Part shown: positions 11,286 to 24,067 of the stretch, piece after piece
Layout: every line of letters begins with the position of its first letter
Position numbering within the stretch: position 1 is the first letter of the stretch
Assembly: GCA_032207245.1 (NCBI GenBank)
Contig: CM063510.1
Coordinates: forward strand, 53,578,644-53,642,643
Source of the DNA: Pardosa pseudoannulata
Taxonomy: Eukaryota; Arthropoda; Arachnida; Araneae; Lycosidae
Length of the DNA: 64,000 nt
Reading direction: 5' to 3'
Translations under genes and position numbers: made by a program
Notes under the pieces: model-generated
Database searches by the model: none
What the model was told of the DNA's origin: nothing
What the model saw: only the letters and a program-made list of their open reading frames with translations

Positions 11286-11960
11286 TCCTTGTTCGCCTAT
11301 TAAATTATACACGATTTTTTTATGTTTTAAAGTTCGTAATAGTTTATAAAGTTGGTTTGTTCTTTTGCAAACATGTGAATTAAAAGGATGAAATATATTA
11401 AGCAGCATTTTCTCAACTTTTGAAGATTAAACAATGTGAAGGGTTGAATGACTAAAGGAGGTGACTGTGAAGAGACTGGGAAATTGTTCTGCTCTTTGAT
11501 GAATTCCATTTTGAGCAATCAATCGAGTGAATTGCATGAGATTCTTCCTCGTGTAACTAGTAAAGACATATAAAATGATAAGAACTATACATGACTTAAT
11601 CGTATGCCTCTTAAATTACACACCATTTTTTTGGATAAGTTTTAAAGTTCATAATAGTTTATAAATTTGACTTGTTCTTTTGCAAACATGTGTACTAAAA
11701 GGATGAATTATATTAAACAGCATTTACTGAGGTTTCGGAAATTCAACCAAGTAAAAGGTTGAACAGCTAAAGAAGCTGATTGTGAAAAGACCGGGAAATC
11801 GTCCTGCTCTTTGACGAATTCCATTTTCAGCAATCAGTTGAGGGAACTGCATAAGTTTCTTCCTCGTGTAACAAGTAAAGACATGCAATAAAATGATAAG
11901 GACTACATATGACTTAATTGTATTCCTCTTTAATTATACACATATATACATATAGTTTAT
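11286..11960. repeat. Tandem duplication, about 310-bp period, two and a part copies
   Basis: The two copies share the marker TTCTTTTGCAAACATGTG (near 11360 and 11672) and CTCTTTGATGAATTCCATTT-like sequence near 11495 and 11810. A partial third copy starts near 11905. No coding content is evident. Confidence 0.8.
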
Positions 11961-12620
11961 AAATCAACTCCTAAACACGTCATTCGTCATATGCTAAAAT
12001 ATGAACTACTAAAACTGCCAGTCCTCAGACTGGAAAAAATATGAAAGGAATAAACCTAAAAAATATTGCCATATTTTTAAGTTATTTGTTAATTATGACT
12101 GTTTTTAAAGTTGTCCAACTAACCGGATTTTATTCATTTTATCGGATGGTCCTTGATCCTAATTGGTCTATATTCTTGGCTTTTTACTGTACTACTGTTA
12201 AGAAACTATTTTATTTTATAAATGCCGAACAATTAGCACCTAAGTCATTAGTTCCTGGATTCTCAAATACTTTTTAAAAAAGGTCCTCATACTAAGAAAG
12301 TAGAACACAATTATTTAAATGATCAAAAGTCATTGGATGAAAAGAGTCACACAAAATACGGTCAGGTGAATCTATCACTTCAATTCTGTAAAAATGGTCT
12401 TCTAAACAGACATGTCCAGTCAGATCCCTAAAGGGGCCATAGAAGTCTTTTTTGGAAAACTGGGAACAGCTCTCTCTTCCCCCAAAATCCTTCATCTCTT
12501 ATTACGAAACAATGGGCTATGCTAAAACATGTACTACTACAACTGTGAGTTCTGGGACTAGAAAGTGTGTGAAGAGAAGTTACCTAAAAATAATTGCCTT
12601 AGTCATTTTTCTTAACTAGT
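11961..12620. repeat. Dispersed pair, about 520 bp apart, with weak minus-strand frame
   Basis: TATGCTAAAATATGAACTAC near 11990 is echoed by TATGCTAAAACATGTACTAC near 12511, each followed by an imperfect match of about 80 bases. Between them a minus-strand frame of 67 codons (12495-12292) has fairly even amino-acid use but no family I recognise and no splice context. I do not call it a gene. Confidence 0.35.
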
Positions 12621-13387
12621 AGTCTAATTATCTATTTTTCGTTTCTTTCTTTTTTGCTTACTAGATCAACCTCTAACCCAGTTGGTCTGGATAACCGGCT
12701 CTTTATTGCACTAGCAAACAATTTCGTAACTATTCCGTAATCTATTAAGAATAAATAAAATTAAAGAAATATAAAATTATATATACGACATCATTTTTCA
12801 GACGAAGTAAACAAGAAATCGCGCTGCCTGCTGCTTTAAGATATTCAAAATTTCCTTCCAATTAATTTGCTTTCTGAAACCGGAGAGAGCGTAATAATGA
12901 CAGCAAATCGTTTTCTATCATTATTGATACTAATTATTACCAAGTTCTAGGTAATGGGCTCCGTGCATCCTGTTAGAATAAGTTATAACTTCCCGATGCT
13001 GTGTGAAACAGGATAAATCACCTAATTTTAACAAATTACAGACCGGAAGGGCATTTTTAACCCTAATTAAAAACTGCGTATGGATAAATCATCCAAGATT
13101 GGGCCAATTTAAAACAGTAAACACTCTTTAGCAGATTTCAAAGCGTGTATAAATTGCAGCTAGGCCTTAAAAATATAAATTTTAAAAAATATAAATTGAA
13201 AAATAATCATATTTGTACCTGTTTGAAGAAATATAAAATAATGTATGTGCGGGGAGAGAGGAACCATTTGATAAGTTTTCCTTTCGAATAGTTCCAAAAA
13301 TACTAAAATATTTAAGTAACTTAATTTATGAAATGTTTTAAATAGGCTTTACGACAAACCATTTTGTGCCTTGTCACGTGATTTGTT
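12621..13387. other. AT-rich sequence, nothing recognised
   Basis: No features are visible up to the SINE tail at 13388. Confidence 0.45.
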
Positions 13388-13447
13388 GGTTTGGATAGTT
13401 ACATTCTACGGTCACGAGGGTTGATGAGACCGGTAACTATTGCTTAA

Positions 13448-13952
13448 CCACTTGACTTATAGGTAAAACGGAATTTGATTTCCCGAAAAATACTATTTAG
13501 TTCCGACTCTTCTAAGCAATTTCGTGCAAATTGAAAAAGAGAACATCGTATTTTGAAATTGGCATTACTATGGGACATTGAATGAGGTTTATATTGGTTT
13601 GGTTTGGTTTGGAGCGCTACGGTCTACTGTTTTACACACGAGGGCTAATGAGACCGGGACTTACAGTTTAAAGCCGATTCCGAACGGCTACAAACATCCA
13701 TGCCAGCAGCGGGATTCGAACCAGCGAACTCCGGTTACGAAGAGCAGCGCTCTACCATTCCGCCATCGTTCGGCGAATGAGGTTTGTATAGGAGGCTGAT
13801 GGACAATAATTAAGTAACGGTGTAAAATTAGGATTCAATATAACGCTGCACGACGTCTGTCGGAGAGAGCTATTGACTTCTCGGAGACGTCAAAGTCTGC
13901 TGTGGCACATGAGATGACAGACGTTTGCCAGACGTCATTGTATGTCAAAGGG
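13448..13952. mobile_element. piggyBac-type MITE nested in a SINE
   Basis: TTAA is at 13444-13447 and 13953-13956. Termini are CCACTTGACTTATAG and, reversed from the right, CCCTTTGACATACAATG. Near the right end, inverted copies of ACGTCTGTC/GACAGACGT lie around 13853 and 13917. It contains the younger SINE-A 13595-13774. Without that insertion and its duplicated target it would be about 310 bp. Confidence 0.87.
13595..13774 (-). mobile_element. SINE-A copy nested in the piggyBac MITE
   Basis: It is flanked by GAATGAGGTTTATAT (13580-13594) and GAATGAGGTTTGTAT (13775-13789), which differ at one base. It is a full-length copy. Confidence 0.93.
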
Positions 13953-14371
13953 TTAAAGCCGATTCCGAACAACTAGGAACACCTATGCCACAGTAGGATT
14001 CAAACCCACAAACGTCGGTACCCAAAATTAGCACCCTAACAATTCGAACATCGTTGTGCTTCAAGATATTTACTTCATGAACTACTTAATTGTAAATATT
14101 TTGTATTTTGCTTATTTCTTTTTAATTTTATCACGTTTTCAAATAAATATCTATTCCGTTGTTAATTGTACGGAAAATTAAAAATATTTTACATTTTTTT
14201 CATATTATGGCTTAGAATCTATCTTATGAAAGTGGATTACAACAAATAATCAGCAATTATTTATTATATAAATTTAGTAAAACTGAATATCTTTGTTGAG
14301 ATCACTCCATATTTACTTTTATTGGAACATTATTTGCTTGTTTCACTACAAGATGACATGTATTCTTTTAA

Positions 14372-14910
<539 letters not shown>

Positions 14911-15640
14911 GCGGGATGAATCTAATGTAACACACTGAAGTTCAAACGCAATGGAAAGTCAAAATTAAAAAGTAATATTTTATCTCACAATTTACTCTAC
15001 TTTATATCTGTATTTTCAAAGCTTTTATATTTGTATTTATTCAAAATTTTAATTAAACATCTTTTCTTGAACATCTATCAAAATGATGGACTTGAAAGAT
15101 TAATTAAATATGTGAGTGTTTAAATATTTTTGTGTGATATAATACTTATGCAAATTCATTTAGACTAGACCGAGAAACATTAATACAGACAGAGAATTGA
15201 TAAGATTGAAATTTTAAAAGTAATAATTCATATTAATGCAAACAATTTTCAATAGAATGCATTGATTGCTATAAAATGCAAACGCACTTTTAGATTTTGA
15301 AAAATGGCCACCACTCAAACGTTAAAATGATTTTCTTGCAGTACCCGAGAGAAACAAAATTTATGCATATATGTATGACTTCGAGAAATATCAAAAGAAA
15401 CCATAATGAAACATTCGTCACAGTAAACAGCGAAGATAAGACGGCAGTGCCATCTCTGTATAAAAATTCCAGCGCTCAACTGTTCAACAGTTTAACGCAC
15501 GGAATAATTGTATACTTTCGTTGTAATGAAGAACTAAGTCTGGTTTGATTACCCTCGATTCTACAGAGGTGTAACAATAAGTTACATTGGGTTCAGCTCT
15601 TTTAACCTCTTCCCTTGAGTCATCGTGAAAGATATACCAG
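14911..15640. other. AT-rich sequence, nothing recognised
   Basis: Open frames here are short and have no family resemblance. The 83-codon plus-strand frame at 15297-15548 has no start or splice context that I trust. Confidence 0.45.
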
Positions 15641-15799
15641 GCCGAACGATGGCTGAATGGTAGAACGCTGCTCTTCGAAACATTAGTTCGCGGGTTCGAA
15701 TCCCGCTTGTAGCCGTTCAGAATCGGCTTTAAACTGTAGGTCCCGGTCTCATTAGCCCTCGTGTGCAAAACAGTATACCGTAGCGCTCCAAACCAAACC
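15641..15799 (+). mobile_element. SINE-A copy with internal deletion
   Basis: It is flanked by AAAGATATAC at 15628-15637 and 15800-15809. The head GCCGAACGATGGCTGAATGG and B box GGTTCGAATCC are intact. About 14 bases between the B box and the GTAGCCGTTC motif are missing relative to other copies. Confidence 0.9.
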
Positions 15800-15809
15800 A
15801 AAGATATAC

Positions 15810-16186
15810 TAGAACAGGACCGGTTTGAACTAGAAGAAACTTCAGACTTCTCCCAACCAATAGGAGGGTCCTTTGGTTTGGGGGATTCTGACCCCTCCCA
15901 CCGTTCTGGACTGGACCTCTTTTTTTTCTCGGCGAGGCAGTCTGATTTTTTTAAAGGCTAAGGTTGTGACCAGAGGAGAGTAGAAGGTGAAAGCTGCTGG
16001 CATCTGCAATATGAGGGATAGACCTTTTGAGGAAAATCATCGCCATATTGTTTTTTAGGGTGGGAGCCGACTCGAGAGCCGACTCGGTCTTCGATATATA
16101 CAAATGATAAGTTGATTACAGTTGTATTCCTTTGGCATTTATTTAAATGTATAAAACTATTTAATCAATACACATTTGTCCATGCG
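15810..16186. other. GC-richer stretch, unclassified
   Basis: 15840-16080 is richer in G and C than its neighbours, and the direct repeat GAGCCGACTCG occurs at about 16066 and 16077. No domain is recognised. It may be a fragment of another repeat. Confidence 0.3.
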
Positions 16187-16740
16187 TTTATTAATGAGTC
16201 TCCTCTTCTTTCCCAAACACTAGGCCAACGTGCCTACTCCATGTACAGTTGATCATACACAGGGCGGTAGAGGTGGTATTATGCTTTGAGGGACATTTTC
16301 TTGGGCGTCTCTGGCACCCGTGGTTGTGTTAGAGCAGACCATGAATGTTACAGGGTATCTAAACATCATTGCGGACCAGTTGCACCCTTACATGGCCTCT
16401 GTTTTTCCAGATGGAAATGAAATGTTCAAACAGGACAACGCACCGTGTCACAAGGCTAAAATTGTGTTCGAGGGGTTCCAAGAAAAGGATGCTGAATTCC
16501 AGTTAATGTCCTGGCAGCTAAACTCACCGAATCTAAATCCGATAGAACACATTTGGGATGTCATGGGACGGCAACTACGAGTTCAAAGACCATCAATTTG
16601 CAATATCTCGGATTTGAGTAACAGTTGCTTTAACATCTGGTACAATCTGTCTCCGGCCATCTACCAAGGACTTGTGGCATCCATACCAAGGCGGGTTGAA
16701 GCTGTGTTGCGCACCAAAGTTGGGCCAACTCGTTATTGAC
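16187..16740 (+). pseudogene. Tc1/mariner transposase, C-terminal DDE fragment
   Basis: A 139-codon open frame from 16320 matches the second half of a Tc1-like transposase. QDNAPCH carries the second catalytic Asp (residue 39 of this frame), SPNLNPIEHIWD carries the Glu (residue 76), and it ends KVGPTRY. Thirty-six residues separate Asp and Glu, rather than the 34 of classic Tc1. In the same frame upstream, GGRGGIML-stop-GTFSWA continues the protein with one stop where a Trp is usual. Near 16187 FINES resembles the first-Asp motif FTDES with Asp changed to Asn. The N-terminal DNA-binding half is missing. A terminus-like GGTGGTCATAACGTTTTGG follows at 16742-16760, but no matching left inverted repeat is seen. 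It is a dead 5'-truncated copy. Confidence 0.93.
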
Positions 16741-16773
16741 AGGTGGTCATAACGTTTTGGCTCTTGAGTGCAT

Positions 16774-17335
16774 GTGAGTCCAGTGAATTATTTTCAATAA
16801 AACCTCAAAATTCAGTTTAAAAGATGCATTTTAATATTCAATTATGATAAATAGCAGAAAAACGGAATGGTGGTTTTGTCTAAAATTGTTAGTCAATATT
16901 GTATTAAAATCATTTCCACTGCGTTCTTGAAAATCCATTAAGAATGAAACAGCTATTTTCTAAAGATAAAAATCTTCAAATGCATTTTAGGGAATTTATT
17001 TTTTATATCAAGGTGGTGTTTTTATCTCCCGACAAGTAATAGAATTTTAAAAGAACAAGTTTTTAACTCAGAGAAGAAAAATAATGAAGTGCAACCGGGA
17101 TAAAAATAGGGCAAAAAAGAGAATTGTACCTGGAAGCAAAGTAAAACATACTATTCTCTTTATTTCCTTTAAGAATGGTACGAAAAAGGACAAAGCATTT
17201 CCTATTTATTATAAAAAAAAATTGTGCAATTATCTTTTGCGTCTGTCAAAAAAGCAACGATTGACTGATTATTTTTTGCTTATATGTGGCAGAAAAACAG
17301 ATAACAAGTTTTCCATTTTAAAAAAAAAATGATAA
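16774..17335. other. AT-rich sequence, nothing recognised
   Basis: A Lys-rich 82-codon frame at 17084-17332 is best explained by base composition. It overlaps the edge of the tandem array to the right. Confidence 0.4.
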
Positions 17336-18302
17336 ATCTTATTAAATATGTGAGACAGTAAATATTTTTTTAAATCTTGGGAAAAAATAGTCAGAGGAGG
17401 AAACTGTATTTGGTTTGTTAGGCATGTTTACTACAAGAATTCCTTTTTTTAAGTTTCACAACCTATTTAGCATCAATATAAAATATCTTCTCCGGTCTCT
17501 TTTTTAAGCGAATAATAGAAAGAGAGCCTCAGTTGGATGTTACATTAAATATAAGACAAAGTTTGATAACTCTAACGAACTACGGTTCTAATTTGGCAAA
17601 AAAACTAGTTTGTTGTTTTTATTTCGCATAATTAATAATAAAACTAATTGAAACTAAAGTTTTTGTGTTCTCTATTCCTTTCATTCAGCAAAACTTTTGA
17701 GATTTATTATATTTTCCGTTATAAAATAGTTTTGTAAAAATATGAAAAGAAATACTATTTTTTTTAAGTTGTACGTGAAAATAAGAAATAAATGCTTGTT
17801 TCAATAAAACTCATTAAGTCTAGGAAAGAGAATATTTTTAAAATGCCAAACAAACAAAAATAGATCATGGAGAATAGAAAATAGAGGAGAAAACTATGAA
17901 TTTGGATTCTTGGGCATGTTTTCTACAAGAGTTCTTTTTTTACGTTGCAGACCCTAATTACCATCAATACAAAATATCTATTGAGGTCTCTTTTTTAAGA
18001 GAATAATATAAAGCAAGTCTCAGCTGAATGTCATATTAAATTTAGTCCAAACTTTGAGAACTTTAGCAAACTACGGTTCTAATTTGGTAAAAAAAAACTA
18101 GTTTGTTGATTTTTATTTAGCATAAATAATAATAAAACTAAAGTTTTTGTGCTCTCTATTCATTGCATTCAATAAAACTTTTAAGATTTAGGATATTTTC
18201 CGTTATAAATTAGAATTTTTTTCGTATATTTACAAACTATTTTTTGGAATTTGTACATGTAAATAAGAAATAAATGCTTGTTCAAATAAAACTCATTTAA
18301 TT

Positions 18303-18605
18303 ATGTTCCAGCAACTCGAGCGTGTACTCCATGGTCTTCTCAAACCGCTAGCAGCGAACGTAGTATATTGACTGTAACCGCCAGAAGAGGCGCCATAAGC
18401 AGAGAGAGACAATAGACACTCACTGGAGTCTGTGATGCTATGGTTGCCAGATAACACAACTCAATGTATTTCTGTAATTTTAGCATTTATTAAATGTGTG
18501 TCGTCAATATTCCTAGCCTTCATCATTCATCTGAACATGTGTTGGATCTACTTTAACGTGTGCTCGATTCCATGGGCATAATATCCGCCCGTGATGTGCG
18601 AGCAC
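18303..18605. mobile_element. Unclassified 0.3-kb insertion in the 487-bp array
   Basis: It is absent at the junction of the first two array units. It is GC-richer than the array and contains TGTAACCGCCAGAAGAGGCG and CGTGTGCTCGATTCCATGG. I could not find convincing inverted ends or a target duplication, so the class is unknown. Confidence 0.5.
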
Positions 18606-19105
18606 CAAAATGTCTAGGAAAAAGAATTTTCTTAAGATGCCAAACAAACAAAAATAGATCATGGAGAAAAGAAAATAGACAGAGACGAAAACTATGTATT
18701 TGGTTTGTTAGGCATGTTTTCTACAAGACTTCCTTTTTTAGCGTTGCAGAACCTATTTAGCATCAATATAAAATATCTTCTCTGGTCTCTTTTTTAAGAC
18801 AAAAATAGAAAGAGATTCCCAAATGAATGTAATATTAAATATAAACCAAACTTTGAGAACTCTAATGAACTACGGTTCTAATTTGGTAAAAAAAAATTAG
18901 TTTGTTGATTTTTATTTAGCATAATTAATAATAAAACTAATTGAAACTAAAGTTTTTGTGTTCTCTATTCATTGCATTCAGCAAAACTTTTAAGATTTAT
19001 GATATTTTCCGTTATAAATTAGGATTTTTTCATATTTTTACAAAACTATTTTTTGAAAATTGTACATGTAAATAAAAAATAAATGTTTTAATAAAACTCA
19101 TTTAA

Positions 19106-19683
19106 CACATTGTGTGCGGGTATATTTAGCAGCGGAATTATACCAGGAGCGGGTGTTTTGAGTGTAAATTTAGTTAAATCTCAATAGATTTCAGTTAAAT
19201 CTCTATAGATCGAAAATTATTTCATTTTTTAACCAACTTTTAGTACTTTATATTGCAATATATAAACAAATATACAAATAGAAATATATAAATAACAACC
19301 ATAATATTTTTGTAAACGAAAAATATATTTTTAGTGGATAAATTTATAATAGTATTGTAAATATGAAAAATCAAATAGAAATAGTAGTATATAGTTTTAA
19401 TCTTTTCGAATTATGCTATACATAAACATTTTTACATGATAAAAAATGAAAAGAGAAATCATAACACTAATAATGTAAAAACTAGTTTTTAATTTTCTAA
19501 ATTTTTCCAGAATCTATGTAATAGACAAGAACATTCGGCTTCGTTTTCCTGTATATACCGTTATTTTTGTACCCACAAACAAACCATGTTGTTACACTAA
19601 CCTGTATTAGGACGTGACCCGAGCTCAAGTATCAATCGTCAGAAAACGTTCTAGTACGTGTCACGTGTCAAGCATACAATGTG
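19106..19683. mobile_element. piggyBac-type MITE, 578 bp
   Basis: TTAA is at 19102-19105 and 19684-19687. Termini are CACATTGTGTGCGGG and, reversed, CACATTGTATGCTTG. Other units of the host array show the uninterrupted CTCATTAAGTCTAGG (near 17811), so the empty site is present in this window. No transposase is visible. Confidence 0.92.
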
Positions 19684-19735
19684 TTAATAATGTCTTGGAA
19701 AAAGAATTTTTAAAGATACCAAACAAACAAAAATA

Positions 19736-20834
19736 GAACAAAATATATATAATACATAAAAGATAAAAATAAATAATGAAAAAAAGGGACAATTAGCAAA
19801 GACTAATAAAACTGAAAGAAGAAAGTATTGTCATTTAATTTTATTAATATTTCTCTATACGGGTAAGTAATATCACGTCTTTTTTCATGATAATGAATAT
19901 ATATACTTTAATCTACATAAAAATTTGCCATGGTTAGACAAATAGTGTTATCAAAGCGATAAACATCTCTACACTAATGAGGCATCATAAAGAGCATAAA
20001 GTACTCTATCTTCGATAGGGTCAAATTAAAAACTTAGAAATAACTACATTCACCTACTTTAGCTTTAAAAATAACAATTAAAAAAGGTGAAAAAGCAAAG
20101 TGAAAGACCGACAAGCTCCGAAATACGAGAGAGGTGTCAAGAAAATTTTAAAAAATTACTACCTTTAATAAAACAATAAAGATTACAAGTGCTAGGAGTT
20201 AAAAAAAATACTCAAAGAATAAGGAAAAAGTATGAGGCTAGTATAATATTAAGTGAGTAATGGAAGAAATGATTGTAATTGCTCTGGAATCATAATCCTG
20301 AAGGTTAGCAATTTCTTCATTGCCAATGGCAATAAGTTTATCAAATAATTTGACAAAATGAGATTTCATGACCTGTCAAACAAGTGCAAAGTCATAATCG
20401 CGATGCAAAATGACATTATATAGAAAGGTATTGATGACTCTAAGCTTTATGATATAAATATTTCTAACTTATAAACTCAAATTATTTCTTGAAGTTTAGA
20501 AAAAGATCAGTATCATTTTTGAAGGGTTGTGCAATTCTAACTTGAAATTTATCTAAGAAATTAAAATATGAAATATATGTCACTTATATGTTTGTGAATG
20601 TTACTTTGTTTTATGTAAATCGTTGTTTTCGATAGTTATGAAAATATTCATCCTACATAAAGCTTACGATTTTTCAATAAAGTTATCAAAGTAGTATAAC
20701 CACTACTAGCTTATTTGAAATTATTTACTTGCATTTGAAATGTCAAAAGATAAATAAAACTTTTGCATTGTTGTAAATGATAAAAGACATCAAATTCATC
20801 GAAAACACTAAAATATTAAATTTAATTTTACTTA
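19736..20834. other. AT-rich sequence, nothing recognised
   Basis: No boxes, terminal repeats or credible open frames were found. Confidence 0.5.
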
Positions 20835-21960
20835 AATGTATTGACATTTTTATGAGTGTCATTGTATGGGTATTTATTAATACTTTTATGGTTAGTGATA
20901 TCTGTTTTTAGAGTAATGAAACATTTCATTGTCAATACATAAAAAGCATCCAGTGTTCTGATAAAGACTTATCAAACCAGTTTAACTATTTCTAATCTAT
21001 TGACATTTTATGAGTGTAATTGTATGGGTATTTATTAATATTTTTATGGTTAGTGATATCTCTTTTTTAGAGTAATGAAACATTTCATTGTCAATACATA
21101 AAAAGCATCCAGTGTTCTGATAAAGACTGTTATCAAACCAGTTTAACTATTTCTAATGTATTGACATTTTTAGGAGTGTCATTGTATGGGTATTTATTAA
21201 TATTTTATGGTTAGTGATATCTTTTTTTTTTAGAGTAATGAAACATTTCATTGTCAATACATAAAAATCATCCAATATTCTGATAAAGACTGTTATCAAA
21301 CCAGTTTAACTATTTCTAATCTATTGTCATTTTTATGAGTGTCATTGTATGGGTATTTATTAATATTTTTATGTTTAGTGATATCTGTTTTTTTAGAATA
21401 ATGAAACATTTCAATGTCAATACATAAAAAGTATCCAATGTTCTGATAATGACTTATCAAACCAGTTTAACTTTTTCTAATCTATGAACATTTTTATGAA
21501 TGTCATTGTATGGGTATTTATTAATATTTTTATGGTTAGTGATATCTGTTTTTTTAGAGTAATGAAACATTTCATTGTCAATACATAAAAAGCATCCAGT
21601 GTTCTGATAAAGACTGTTATCAAACCAATTTAACTATTTCTAATCTATTGACATTTTTATGAGTGTCATTGCATGGGTATTTATTAATATTCTTATCGGG
21701 TTTTTTTTAGAGTAATGAAACATTTCATTGTCAATACATAAAAATCATCCAATATTCTGATAAAGACTGTTATCAAACCAGTTTAACTATTTCTAATCTA
21801 TTAACATTTTTATGAGTGTCATTGAATGGGTATGTATTAATTTTTTTATGGTTAGTGATATCTTTTTTTAGAATAATGAAACATTTCATTATCAATCCAT
21901 AAAAAGGACCAGATGTTCTGATAAAGAATGTTATCAAACCAGTTTATCTATTTCTAATTT
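20835..21960. repeat. Tandem array, about 160-bp units, seven copies
   Basis: Each unit contains TTGACATTTTTATGAGTGTC, AGAGTAATGAAACATTTC and TTATCAAACCAGTTTAACTA. Units start at about 20838, 20998, 21158, 21320, 21484, 21645 and 21798. Most differences are small length changes in T runs. Further decayed copies lie at 23575-23830. Confidence 0.93.
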
Positions 21961-22137
21961 GTACCAAGGTTATTAACTTGCTATACTATGGCAAAAGATT
22001 TAAAAAAAAACATATTTTGAGTGCTTTGTTAATATAAGTCTTCAAATTAAATGAAAACTTCCCCGTATATAATTTTATATTTAAAATATATTTTAGTTCT
22101 CATTAAGATCTGTAATGAATTACCTTTTGTGTATTAT

Positions 22138-22530
22138 TGTTAGAAATTGCAGCCGAATCGCCACCTTCTCAACCTCCGGTGAATCCCGGCAATTTGTTTT
22201 TGTTTTGTTTAAAGTTAACCGAGGCTTCTTAATCGCAATTTGTAAATCTGACTCTCGCTGTATGTTTGATTGTGACTTCAACTCTCACTCGGCAGCTACG
22301 AACTGTAATTTTTTGATTGGCTGAGTAGGAGAGGAAGTTGCATGTATATGTTAATTTTATGCGATGTCTGCTGCTGGATATATAAGAGGATTGTTGGATT
22401 TTTTACTTTAAGATTTAAAATAAATCTACGTTTTTGTTTTTTAAATAGTTCGTCATTTTTTTTAATCACTACTAGAACCTTGCTCTGCTAAAGTACCGGT
22501 ATGGAGTTGTTCGTTGTAATATCGATAACA
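22138..22530 (+). mobile_element. Solo LTR, family L2, 393 bp
   Basis: It begins TGTTAGAAATTGCAGCC and ends ATATCGATAACA, with short inverted ends TGTTA/TAACA. A 5-bp duplication ATTAT flanks it (22133-22137 and 22531-22535). A TATA-like GATATATAAGAGG is at 22377-22389, and AATAAA follows near 22420, giving LTR polarity to the right. The paralogous TD3 unit 2 reads TGTATTATTCTAAC at 23944-23957, exactly the empty site. Confidence 0.93.
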
Positions 22531-22675
22531 ATTATTCTAACTTAAAGCTTATGTTTGGGTAAAGCCATTGGTTTTAAAGCCATGCTAACAGTAGTTAAGA
22601 ATAATTAACAGTAATTAGCAGTAGTTATAATAGTTTGTAATAGTTAACAATAATTAGCCTAAAACCCACAGTTGG

Positions 22676-22848
22676 TTTGGTTTGGAGTGCTACGGTCTAC
22701 TCTTTTGCAACACGAAGGCTAATGAGACCGGTACCTACTGCTTAAAGCAAATTCCGAAAACCAACAAACATCCATACCACAGTGGGATTCGAACCCATGA
22801 ACTCTGGTACCGAAGGCTAGCACCCTAACCATTCGGCCATCGTTCGGC
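22676..22848 (-). mobile_element. SINE-A copy, TD3 unit 1
   Basis: It is flanked by imperfect duplications AACCCACAGTTGG (left) and AAGCCCACAATTGG (right). Head, B box (GGTTCGAATCC) and tail are all present. It was inserted before TD3, as unit 2 carries it too. Confidence 0.9.
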
Positions 22849-23690
22849 AAAGCCCACAATTGGATTTATTTGTTTAGATTTGACTGAGACAAAAGATAAA
22901 CAATATTTATCCAGTATGTTAATAGAAAACTTGGAATTCATCAAAGAAACTAAAATATAAAATAAAAGAGAGTTATTTAAGAGAGTTAAAATAGAGTTTG
23001 ATATTTTTATGGGTGTTAGTAATATCACATTTTTTAAGTATAAGAAAAATATTTTATCCTACAGAATATTTTACAGTGTTTTGATAAATAAAGTTACCAA
23101 AGCGATGGAACTGACAGTAGCTTAAATCCCAAAGTCATTTACTTTACTTGGATTTGCGGTGAGAAAAGATAAATAGCATGCAGTGTTGTGTTGATATACT
23201 ACTTCAAATTCATCGAAGAAATTCTGGTTTCAAATTTTATATTCCTTTTCTTTTCGAAAATTCGCAATAAAATGTAAAATGATTTATATTCTAAGATCAC
23301 AATAAAGAGTTATATTAAAGCGTCATAACTTTCAGTATTACAAAACCCAAAGGATTTACAGTGGAAGTGTATCAGTGTGTGTTTGTAGTATAATGTTAAT
23401 ATACGACTTTAAAATAAATGATGAATTACAATGAATTTAAAATGATGAATTTAAATGATGAATTTAAAAATATATAATCAGCTTTTTTCGGAATTTGTAG
23501 TTAAATGTAAAAGGAGTACAGAAGTGAAATATTTATTTATCTAGGGGCAAACTTATAAGGAAAATAATTTTTTTTAATACATAAAAAGCATAGTTGTTCT
23601 GATAAAGACTTGTTATCAAACCAGTTTAACTATTTATTTGTACATTTTAGTGTCTTTGTGTGGGTATTTATAATATTTTACAGTTAGTGA

Positions 23691-23692
<2 letters not shown>

Positions 23693-23731
<39 letters not shown>
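23693..23731. repeat. Poly-T run of 39
   Basis: It is an uninterrupted run of T in TD3 unit 2, where the parent array has only 6-9 T. This may be real slippage or a consensus error. Confidence 0.9.
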
Positions 23732-23734
<3 letters not shown>

Positions 23735-24067
23735 GAGTAATGAAAATTTATATCAATCCATAAAAAGGACCAGATGTTCTGATAAAGAAGTCATCAACTT
23801 TATCTATTTCTAAAACCATTAAATACAGTGGAAGATTCAAACATTTTTGAGTGCTTTGTAAATATAAGTCGTCAAATTAAATAATCCCCGTTTATAATAT
23901 ATTTAAATTATTTTAATTCTCATTAAAATATATATCACATTTTGTGTATTATTCTAACTTAAAGCTTATGTTTGGGTAAAGAATGGTATCAAAGCCATTT
24001 AACAGTAATTAACAATAATTAACAATATTTCTTTTGTAATATTAACAATAATTTAAAGTCCACAGTT

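Larger units (their letters stand above)
13388..14059 (-). mobile_element. Old SINE-A copy, split by a piggyBac MITE
   Basis: The tail half is at 13388-13447 (GGTTTGGATAG to TGCTTAA) and the head half at 13953-14059 (TTAAAGCCGATTCCGAAC onward). Joining them across the MITE gives an ordinary SINE-A whose own GCTTAAAGCC supplied the TTAA target. Many substitutions, including in the B box (GGTTTGAATCC), mark it as old. Confidence 0.85.
17336..19735. repeat. Tandem array, about 487-bp units, interrupted twice
   Basis: Units contain ATGCCAAACAAACAAAAATA and end in AATAAAACTCATTTAA. Copies run about 17336-17816, 17817-18302 and 18606-19105, and a partial copy restarts at 19688. The second gap is a piggyBac MITE (19106-19683). 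The first (18303-18605) is an unclassified insertion. Confidence 0.85.

Noticed and set aside
12041..12277. 78-codon plus-strand hydrophobic protein
   Set aside because: It is rich in Phe, Leu and Ile as expected from AT-rich DNA. The partial duplicate at 12540 does not keep the frame.
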